Assembly (NCBI GenBank): GCA_921293015.1
Contig: OV121098.1
Coordinates: 11,879,016 to 11,943,015 of the forward strand
Origin: Phorcus lineatus
Taxonomy: Eukaryota; Mollusca; Gastropoda; Trochida; Trochidae
Length of the DNA: 64,000 nucleotides
Direction: 5' to 3'
Shown here: piece by piece, positions 48,001-60,000 of the stretch
Layout of the letters: each line of letters starts with the position of its first letter
Position numbering within the stretch: the first letter of the stretch is position 1
Made by a program: the position numbers and the translations under genes
The notes under the pieces: model-generated
Database searches by the model: none
Told to the model about the DNA's origin: nothing
What the model saw: the letters and a program-made list of their open reading frames with translations, nothing else

Positions 48001-51000
48001 AGGTTTCACCACAATGCATAGTCACAATGGTGTTGCAGGCTTTCTCCCTGCAATATTACTAGCAGCCGCGATGTAAGTGAAATAATCTTGAAAGGGGCGT
48101 TAAACCCCAACTCACTCACTCACTCACTCACTCACCCATGTTACCGCCGCTAATGGCTGAAATATTGCCCTTCACAGCAACTCACTCACTCCCCATGTTA
48201 TAGGAATATCTCTCGAAAATAACTTGCCCCTTGATTCTTAAATTGAAGGTTTTTGTAGGGAGGCTTATGATTGGCTACAGAACATGTGCCTTTTCAAAGC
48301 ATTATTAGACTGTGTGGGAAAGAACTACCAAACAATTTCAAATCTTTGTAGGGGTGAAATGATTTTAAGCGGATAAGATTGGAAGAAAATGATTGTCTGT
48401 TTTGCAGAGGAACAGAGGGAACGTCTCCTGGATAGTACGACCAGCTCGCAGAGTTACGGAACCAACACCACCCTTAATGCTGGTCAGCTGATTTCGTATC
48501 CCTTGACTAATCAAATAAGAATAAGACCTCATTGAAATAGGATCAAACCTTTCATTACAATAAGGATACAATCTCACTGAAATTGTATCAAACCTTTCGT
48601 TTGTTCCTTGCTGCGTTTTTGGTCCAAGGTTTTCACTGCTCCTTAGGGGTTGTGTTGAGTGACCTTATTAGTGTCCTTTGACCTCTCCATAGATTTAATC
48701 AGTCTCATCACTGATTGGCTGGAGTGAGAAGGTCACCTGATACGACCCTTATGGAGCAGTGCTCAGATCAGAAAGGTATGAGTGTTTGGTTTTGAACTGA
48801 TTTCAATGAGATGGATTAATACTTTACTTCTTGATATAGTTATATTTCTATCAATTGTCCCTTTGTAAAGGGTTTATGAGTTCATCTTCCTCAGGTAATG
48901 GTAGGGGGCAGTTAGTTTTTAAAAGTGGAAATTTCTTATATTCTAAGAATTATTGAATTTATTCTTTTCTTTGAGGTTTAAAGTACCATTGCCTGAAACC
49001 TGTGAACTGTAAACTTTCTTTGTCATGCAAAGACACTGTTGAGTCGATTAAGGAAGGAATCTTTTAATATTTCTTTTCATTGAGGTTTATCAATTTTGTT
49101 GTACGCTCTCTGAGAATGAGAGTTATTTCCCTTAGTTGTCAAGCATTCAAAATTTGGATTGTACAGTGTGGTGGATTTATGCCTAAAATGGAGTCACGAT
49201 TTCAGACAAAGAGATGGGTGCGGTTATGCCGAGTATGACCTCTGACCCCAGAGGCCATCAGCGTGTCCCATCTCTAGACGAGTCCGAGGTCGACTTCCTC
49301 CATGATGCAGATCAGGAGAAGGATGTTTTTAGAACGAAGGTTACGTGTATTATTGTGATTTATTACTCTCCCGTTGAAGATACCGCCGTTTGATAAACTT
49401 AAAATATTATTATTTTGTCATAACATCAAATGCTGTTTTGAGTTCAGATGACTTCACAACGTTAGCAGTGCGGCAACAATGGTCATCTCGGCGAATTTCA
49501 TGCTTTTTATCTGATATAAATCTGCAAGTAATAAATAGAATACTAAACCTAGTTCCGATTGATTACATTTTTATAAAACTTGTTAATGATATCATTATTT
49601 AACTCGCTTTTGCTCCTTTTACTCTTTTTCATGAAAATGTTATGAAACAGGAAGATTTTAGTAATCTCTATTTATTACTTACAAGGGAAATCATATGAGA
49701 GTTCATATTTTCATACAATGCCGAAGTTAAAATAACACTTTTCCATTATGACGTCATGTCATGAGCAATGCTTTGACGTCACAGTTTGATTATGACGTGC
49801 AACAACTTAGGGTTATCCACCTATGCTTGTGTCAATTTGATTATTTTATTTTATTTTGCGACTTCGGTAATAAACAGAATATTATCTTCATGCCCATGAT
49901 GCCATTGCTTACAACACAATTACACTCGTGCATAAATATCAGTATATCACTCTATCACTTCTGAAAGACTAATATTTAGGCGCTTGCGTTGTAAACATAG
50001 TATGTCATGGACCCTCAATTAATATCCTCTATGTAATGATATAATGAAAGGCCCTTCCTTGAGTAGTATTTCATTCTCTGAACTAGTAAATGCTGAATCT
50101 AGCCCAATCAAAGATGGATGTGCAATTGTCTATGGATTTCAACACCTACTCAATGGGTACACACGTCTTGCAAATCATCTTTCAGTTGGAGATTTGATCG
50201 AATAATAATTCAAAGAGTCAGATGTAAAACAATGTGGCAGATCAGAAGAATAATTCATAGAGTCAGATGTAAAACAATGTGGTAGATCAGAAGAATAATT
50301 TATAAAGTCAGATGTAAAACAATGTGGTAGATCAGAAGAATAATTTATAAAGTCAGATGTAAAACAATGTGGTAGATCAGAAGAATAATTCATAAAGTCA
50401 GATGTAAAACAATGTGGTAGATCAGAAGAATAATTTATAAGAACAGAGAGTGGATAAATGGCACTTTGAGAAACCTTTTATTGACCTATTGCTCTAAAAA
50501 CTAATTGGTTTTCTGTTCATTCTAATATTCTATTCTTCTAATATTTTCAGACCGCCTTGTTCGTCACTGACCTTGCTAGGAAAAGCAGAAAAAAGTTGTC
50601 CAAAACTTACAAGATCTATCACTGGTAATTTTATGGGCTTACTGATATATTTTGCTTGTATGTATGTATGTATGTATGTATGTATATTGTGATGATTGAG
50701 AACTCTTTTATTCTTGTATGACAATGTGCTCTTAGGAACAGTAAAATATTTAAAAAATGAAGAACTCTTCAAAAGTATCAACATTTGTACATTCGCTGTA
50801 AATTTTGATCCTTTACATATCAGCCTTTTGATGAATATCACGTTTTGAAGAATCAAATTGTAACTTTTAGGAAAAACTTGTAATCTTTATTATAAACAGT
50901 GTTCGAAATAACTGTAAGTCTGTCGGCCAATCATTGATAAATTCAAATGGGTCTTGTTTGAGAAGAGATTAGTAAGTCTGCCTGCCTTGGGAGATTTTAG

Positions 51001-54000
51001 AGTCTGTTGAATGATCTGTTTTCAGGAATCTCTTCACGATAGCTATCTTCTATGGATTACCAGTGGCCCAACTTGTCATCACTTATCAGAAGGTACCGAT
51101 CTCTGATGAATAGATAAATCTTTTACCTAATCCGTCATCCATAGTAACCCAGAGCTTAATGTTTGCATTCTCTCTCTCCCACTCATCACCAGGAACTTTT
51201 TATCAGGAAAATTACCCATCATTGATTTGAGTAAGCCAACAAATTTGCTAAGCTATTTGAGCCTGCAAGCCTCTGAAACTCAGTGTCACAACTTTTAGAT
51301 ATTTTGCTTTAAATTCCATGTTTCCAGACCTCAATGTTTTCAGCCAATTAGGTCGGATGGATTCCTAATAAATTTCAAATCAAATTTCTGAGCATCCACT
51401 GTTTAAAACTCACATTTTCAAAACACATCTTGTATCAAGCCTTTTCATTGGTTCATAACAAAACTCAAGGGCAGGTAATTTGAATACTTTTGATGAAAAT
51501 TCCCAGGGGTGACTTATGAAGAGAATTAAATGGAACAGATAAAACTGCCTGCTTGACACTGCCTGCATGAATACGTGTGTAATTCTCTAGGTGTATAAAT
51601 GGACTTCGGGACGTATTATATTACAGCTAGTTTTAACTACCAGTAGATTGGAGTGAATACAGGATTTTTTTTTGGGAGGGGTGCACCCTATTCATGTCAC
51701 AAGTACTTTTATTGAAATGATAATGAATGAAATCCCAATTCAAGTTTTACAAGGCGAGACGATATATCAATTATTGCCAAGGAACTTGTGAGACGATTAT
51801 CGTCATGTTACCATGGTTGCAATACAATACTTATCCCAATTCTCTTCAATTTATGAAAGAAATATAGATAGGACAAAAGAAAGTAATGTTATTTCTTAGC
51901 TACCAACCTCTCAAAAATATTACATAATGGTAATCACCAAATTAGAGAACGTGAAATTGCGGATATAATTTACCAAATATTATTATAATTCCTGTTTGTC
52001 AATTCACTGTAATCTCTGAAATAGAATAAAAACTTTGTCACCTTATATAGTTATATATCTGAAACAAATTATGTTAATACTATCGTGATATATTGTCTCT
52101 TATGGCAATACATGAATGTATCATGGATCCTCATGATATAAATATCCTGATATATTGTCTAAATGTGTTTTGTATCGCACTCATATCACGTAGTACACGA
52201 TGCAAACATTGATAATAACGATTAATCATTACACCACTAGTGAACATCAAACATCTCACATTTGTCTTCATACTCAGGTTCTAGTACAGACCGGAGATCA
52301 GGATCTTTGCTACTACAACTTTGACTGTGCCCGCCCGCTTGGCGTGCTGAGTGCGTTTAACAACGTCTTCTCCAACATTGGCTACGTTCTCCTGGGGACG
52401 CTCTTCATCCTGCTGGTGTGGAGGAGGTGATTTTACATTTTAATCAATTGAGACATACCAGTAAGCAGTGATATATTTTCCATATGTGCACATGGTATGC
52501 CTAGCAACAGTCTGTTCAGTTAAACAGACTAATTTCTGTTAAAGGTTTTAAATTTGGCAGATCAAAAAGCTATATCTGGAGGTGATTCAACTCTTCTTAT
52601 CAGATGAGACATAAGCAGTGATATATTTTTCATATGTGCACATGTGTACATATCACTTATACCTAGGCCTCAGTTAAACATACTAATTTCTTTTTCTGCT
52701 TGGATTAAAGTTTTAAATTTGGCAGATCAAAATGCTATATTTGGGACACTGGCAATTTAACTCTGAAGCAGAAATAAACTGATACATTTTTCATACTTGC
52801 ACATGTGCACATATCACATATGCCTAGCAACAGTTGTTTCAGTTAAACATACTAATTTATTTTTCTGCTTGGATAAAGGTTATAAATTCTGCAGATCAAA
52901 ATGCTATCTTTATGACAATGGTCTCAATATCAGGAATTGATTGGCAACGTTGGAAAGTCAGAATATAGTCATCTTCCCAGAGAAGTGCCAGTTTGTCCTG
53001 TTCAGCTCTGTGAGTGCTGTTTAATAACTTAACCAATATGAGTGATATTTTATCTGTTCACAGAGATGCAAAGCACAAGAAGATGGTAGCACAGATGGGG
53101 GACTTGGAACAGGTGGGAGTTCAGTTCATAACAAACCCAAAGAGGTCAATTAACATATATGAGATCATTTATTATTTGTTCCTTGAAGATATGGCTGTTT
53201 GATAAATCTACATTGTTATTATGCATTGTGTAAAAACACGGCATGCTTACCGATTGACATGATGTGATAGCCAAATGACATGCATAGCCACAATAAAGTT
53301 GAGGACTTTCTTCCTGCAATAATACTAGCAGCCATGGTATGATTGAAAGACTCTTAATAACAACGTCATACCCTATATTATTACCTAAGAGGGCAATCAT
53401 ATCGAGGTTCATATTTTTTTACATGATGCCCTAGGGCAAAATGTCACTTTTTCATTATGACGCCATGTAAAAACAATGCTTTGACTTCACATTTTGCCAA
53501 TGACGTTGTGTTTCAAATGTGACGACGGCTGGTAAACTGCTTATGCTTGGAGGTTGATTTTGATAATTTTCTTTGATATAGCTATTTCAGCAATTCGTGC
53601 CCATGACATACTATGTTTATGACACTCGTGGCTGTATATCAGTATATCCCTCGCTTTCGCTCGGGAAATACTAATTTGAAGCACTCGTGTCGTAAAGATA
53701 GTATGCCATGGACACTCATATGATACCCTTAATTAGCTCACCTCAAGCTATCCGTTATCTGTTACAGAGGTTCGGCATCCCCCAACACTTCGGGCTGTTC
53801 TATGCCATGGGTCTGGCCCTGATCATGGAGGGCATCATGAGCGCCTGCTACCACGTGTGTCCAAACTACTCCAACTTCCAGTTCGGTAGGCAACATATCA
53901 ATCTCATTTAAATCAGATCAAAACTATCACTTGACATTTCTCATTGCATTTCTGCTCTGAGGAGCATTAGTAATGGTCAAGTGAACTTAAAATTGTGGCA

Positions 54001-57000
54001 AAACAGCCATTGAGAACCATTGACACAATTTGATATTTTACCACGCCTCTGATTGTATTGATCTTCAGAAGGTTAAAGGTCACAGATAAGACAACGTGAC
54101 ACTACCCCTAATGAGCAGTACTCAAATTAGAAATGCTGCTAGTTACGATAGTAGTATAGATTCTATGTGTTTTTGATTTAGTATCAGTATCATTTCTCAA
54201 AATTGCAAATGTTGATGTGTTCCAAGTGATGTCCCCTTCGTGCAGTGGTTAATTCCTTTTTCTCTTCCCAAGAAATCTCATTCATCCTGCAGAGTAATGA
54301 CACTAATCTGATTTCCTATTTTAAGAAGGATTAGATATCCAACAATTTCAGTTGCACAAATTTTCCTGATATCTATCACAGCATTTTCCTCGTATCAATG
54401 ACAGCTGGTTATACATGTTGATGATAATTGTCTTTATTCAAGAACCCTGAATAGTATGTGTACCACAAATCCTCAAGTTGAAGTAATGTTAGTTCAATTA
54501 TACATTGCCATTATAAATAGATATAAGGTTATTGTTGGAGATATATTTACTCTGATGCAGTAGGATCCCAGGGATAAAAGGTAATTACTGAAAAAAGGTC
54601 ATTATTTTCAGACACGTCCTTCATGTACATCATTGCGTGTCTGTGCATGTTGAAGATCTACCAGTCCCGACACCCGGACATCAACGCCAAGGCCTACCAG
54701 GCGTATCTCTGCATGGCACTTGTTATCTTCATGGCCGTTATTGGAGTCGTAAGTCACTCATGCATGTTTGATATTCTAGCATTTTTTCGGTAGAGATCAA
54801 AGGCGCCGCCTATCCTTTATTTCGCAATAAAGTATAGTTTTTGAATGACGTCACGAAACAATCACCCATGACATCAACAACAATAATGTTATGACGTCAC
54901 TAGTTATAGCCCTAGTTGAGCATTTTCAACTCACTGCCAGATTCGATCGATTTCATTTAGGTTCAATGACGACTAAAACATAATTTCACGAGATAAAATC
55001 GACATACTAGAAAAGAAATAGAGTAGCCTTAACCATCATGTGTTTTGCAATAAAGTACAGTTTTGCCCTGAACTATAATTAGCGTCAAACCACTCGGCCT
55101 TCAGCCTCGTGCTTTAACTATAATAGTTCAGGGCAAAACTGTACTTTTTTGCAAAACACATAATGGTTGAGGCTACTCTATATCTTAAACAAGAAATGAT
55201 AATCCTTTTATATAGTGCTGTTTACATGCATAAGAATGCTCAAGGCGCACAATTCTACCCAGAAGGAATTTACACGGGACGTGTATCGCCGAAAATTATA
55301 AGAATAATGATACATAATAAATAAAAAATGATATCTCATCTTTATAGTATTTATAAAGATGAGATATCATTTTTAATTATTATATATTAAATTATTCTTA
55401 TAATTTTCGGCGATACACGTCCCTGTGGGAATTTACTTTGATAGTGTCAAAGAATTTGGCGCTATTGTATGTTTCATAGTTCCATGGTTCTTATCATATG
55501 TCATTGTTCATGCATATATCTTGTCAACTTTGTTTGAGAGAACCATCAGGATCACAGACTCCAAAGTTGATAGGGATTCTAATTTAAAGTTTTTGTGACC
55601 CTATGACCCCTATAAGGGCCACAGGGGCCACACCCTGAAAAATTTCTTCTCCCTGATTTTTTAAAAAAAGAAAAGGCCTAGAAGAAAATAGAAAATCTTG
55701 TTTACAGTATTCTAACCTAATGAGGATTACTAAATAGATTTGGGAATCCTGTGACATCAATATGGTGACCCAGTGACCATTTATCATCATAGATAGCGTG
55801 GCAATTTATTTTTGCTTATTTCAGGTATATGCAACTAGCTATTTCTGGATCTGCTATGCGCTGGTCCATATGTTTGTGAGCTTGCTTCTAAGCGCCCAGA
55901 TTTACTACATGGGGCGCTGGCAGATTGGTAAGTAGCACAATCTCATTAAAATCAGTTTGAACCTGTCACTCATACCTCTCTGCAATTCTGATCCGAGTTC
56001 TGCTCCACAGGTGTCACATCTGGTGTCCACGACATTTCACCGTCCTTAGATTCAAAATATTCAGATAAAATTACAATTCTGCAGAAGGCTCACTAGTCTT
56101 GTCACCGATTGAATCAAGGTCGCCTAACATGATCACTGTGGACAGAGACTCAGATCAGCTGTGCAGCAGGGATGAGTGATACATGAATAGGTTTTGCTAG
56201 AATTCATAGAGTTTGGTGTGTAGAACTTCCTTCCATCCTTCCTTTTACATCATTTCATCAAGAATGTAAAGAAATTTGACTCCTTCCATTGTATATTATG
56301 GTACGCCATTTTGATTAGCGCCCCGTTTTCAAATTTATGTCCCCAGGGTGCTTTTTAAGTTGGATACAGTAAGAATTTGATTTAGGAAATTTTAAAAATC
56401 TACTTATGAATTTAAATCATTTTGTAATTCTTTGGTTGCTAATACTTTGACATTCTTTCTTTTGATTTCAGACCGCTATATTTTCAAACGTCTGTGGTAC
56501 GTCTTTATTACTGATTGCCTCAAGTGTGCCCGCCCGACATACAGGGTAAGAATTGGTTTCCAGACCATCATTAATTGAATCGTTATCAAATTTTAAGTCT
56601 TTAGCTTATCTAGACAGATATAAGAAACTTCTGGGAGAATGATTTGAAATGATATGAAAGAAGTTATCGAGGAGGTTTGAATTATGATGGAATTGGATTT
56701 TTTATTTTCCATGGAAAAAACAAGGGTGTCAATATGTCAAGTGTTGTCATGGATAGCTGTCTTACAAAATAACTCTTCCTACAGTTTTTAAACAATTTCT
56801 CTCAAACTTTTTACATCAGTTTGATTGTTTCATAGATAGTTTTGGAGTTACATCCCTTGAATTAGAGTGCTTGACTTTAGAGATTCAAAATCACATCATC
56901 TCCTTCGCAAAAATCAACTCCACCTACAGTTTTTGATTATTTTTTCCGAAACTAAACATCTGCTTTGATTTGATTATTGATGCAAATATGAACATTGGAT

Positions 57001-60000
57001 AAGATTATTTTTCAAGGGTCATGGAATAAGAGCACTTCACTTTCCTCCCCCAGGTTGAGGTTCATTTCTGTGTGTGTTTAAGTTCAATTTTTTGTTAATA
57101 TGTCTTTGATACTGAATATATGTTTCCCGTAACCCTGAATATTATTTTGACCAATTTTGCCCTTTGCGGCTGAATTTTAGATAAAACAATAGTCATAAGG
57201 GGAACTATCATATCATTATCTTTAAAAAGCAGGGCCTAGATTTTTTAAGCTCTCTTAGCGCTAAGATAGTATAAGTACCATCGATTTGCATTGGTCTACC
57301 ACTATCATAGCACTAAGTGAGCTTCGAAAATCAGGGCCCAAGATTGATTGATCGTGTTGTATGAATTGTTCATAAGAGGTCTTTTGATTGGTCACATATG
57401 TTATCTATAAGTTGATCAGCCAATCAGGCTGTTTTCGGAAAAATTTGAGTAGTTTCATCTCCCTGATGGATTCAATTTGTGGGAAATTCTGAAACAACTT
57501 TCTTATTGGGAAGACAAGGAATATGATGGATTATCAACTTCTTTATTGTGCTGATACTTTTCGGTATAGCTTCTTATACCATTTTCAAGCAATGTGGGAT
57601 ATGTGAGATACAGCATTTTATACACAAATTACATATGGGTGGAATAACAAGGTAACAATGCACTATTTTATATTGTTTATCCCGAGTGAATTTATCAGAC
57701 AGACTATATCTTCTTTGTTACAGGACAGGTTCCTGCTCTTGCTGATTGGTAATGCTATAAACTGGACCTTGTAAGTACCCAACTCCTTTATGATCATCTC
57801 TTGTTAATAGAATGCAATATTAACATTTCCGTTTTGTTGCCTGAGCATAATATCTATGACTTGAACTAAAAGTTTGATGTCAAACTCATCAATAACTGTC
57901 ATTCTGTGACATCAAAGCATTGTTTATGACGTGATGGCACCATGAAAAAGTGATATTTTGCCATAGGGCATCATACAAAAAATATTAACCTCAATGTGAT
58001 TGCCGTCGTAGATTTATTTCACTGATAAAACAGAGGATCTTGCACTCAATTGTATTCTAAAAATTGGGAATTTTTCATGTTATCATTTATCTTGTAGCGC
58101 CATATATGGAGCGGTCACCCACCCTGCGGACTTTGCAAGCTACTTACTGGCAATCTTCATCGGCAATCTGCTTCTCTACTGTTTATTCTATATTCTTATG
58201 AAGGTTGGTAACAAATTCTTCTTAATTATAATAATAATAATAATGATAATAACAATAATGTGGATATTTATATGGCGCCATTTCCACATCCTAAGACATG
58301 CTCAAAGCGCTACCTACATCATTACCCTGAGGGAAGAGTACTTTTAAAGCTGCTACTAAGCGCTATATTCAGATACCCATTTTAACAGCTGGATGGACTG
58401 AGTGCAATGTGATTGACTTTTATTTCAAGTTTAAAAGTCTTCAAAGTCTGTTGCAGCGATTATCTTCAATCAAATACACCCTTTCATACACCCATCTGGC
58501 TCCAAAAGGCTTTTAATCTGCTAAATGATAATAAGCTCCTATTTCATCTCCTATTATGTCCTTCAGGGGTCGGGAGAGCGCAGTAGTTAGCGCGTTCAGC
58601 TTCGGGACAGGAGATTCGTGGTTCGAATCCTGCCAGGGGCTCGGAAACTTTGTCTGCAGTAGAGAACTGTTCTACATGCAGTCATGTTTAGGTGAAATGC
58701 TACACTGAAATTCAGCGCAGTACCACCTATGGTTCGCTAGTTCCAGCCAATGCTCACAGGTTTCCCAGCAATGCATAGCCACAATGGTGTAGCAGGCTTT
58801 CTCCCTGCAATAATACTAGCAGCCGCAATATAAGTGAAATAATCGTGAAGGCGGCGAAACACCAACTCACCTCACCTATTATGTCCTTAACGAGTTGAGA
58901 AAAGCGAGTCAACATTCCCACATGCAACCCTCGTATTGACAAATCCATTCTTCCTCATACATTCTTTGCACGTATATATTTCAGCTTATGTCCGGAGAGA
59001 GAATTCAGCGGCCTGCGATTGCGATCATCCTCCTATCTATGCTGACCTGGAGCCTTGCTTTATTCTTCTTCTTTTCTAACTTAACGTCGTGGCATGTAAG
59101 TATATATATCTGTTGAAAACAAGTTTATAAGATAAATAAAAAAATAAAAAAAATATTTATAAAACTTTGTGTTAGCAAAAGTATAAAGAGGTGCCAAACC
59201 TTTTATATCTCTTGACCGAATGGAAATAGACAGTTTTTACAGTGGCAATGGCATGTTTTCTTAAATATTTATATCTTCAAATTTTGACATTGCTAATAGC
59301 TGAAATATTGCCCAAGCGAGGCTAAGCAACAAATTTTAAAATTTTATCAATCATTAGTTAATGCCAAATGTGTCACTTCAGACAGTCAGACATCTCATCA
59401 TTTACCAGATCAATAGTTTTAGCAGAATTATCAAGTATTATTCAACAAAAACCATTCACGCCCATCTTTGTGTAAATAGCTATGAATCATTTGAGATAGG
59501 GAATTTTGTTTTGTTATTTGTTTTTATTTCTTCTGTGACTATTCCAGAAAACAGCGGCAGGATCGCGGGAGGGGAACCGAGACTGTATAGTGCTGGAATT
59601 CTATGATGCTCACGACGTGTGGCACTTCATGTCCGCCATCAGCCTCTTCCTCTCCTTCCTCGTGAGTACCAACATCTCTGTAGGCTCCGTCTCAGCCAAT
59701 CAGATCCCACCTATTGTTAGGTCCCTACTTTGTAATCATCCAACCACTAGAAACTTAAGCTCAGCCAATCAGATCCCACCTATTGTTAGGTCCCTACTTT
59801 GTAATCATCCAACTGCTGGAAAATTAGTCTCAGTCATTCAGAACCCACTTATTATTAGTACCTTACTGTGTAAGGATACACTAGTACCAAATACCAAAGG
59901 TTAGTACCATATACCCAACATAAGTACCATATACCTAAAGTTTACCCAATACCTTATATCAGTATCCATACCTGAAATTAGTACCCATACCTAACATTAG

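Noticed and set aside
50175-50393. 72-codon repeat protein on the minus strand
   Set aside because: It is an artefact of a 45-bp tandem repeat inside a SIDT intron.
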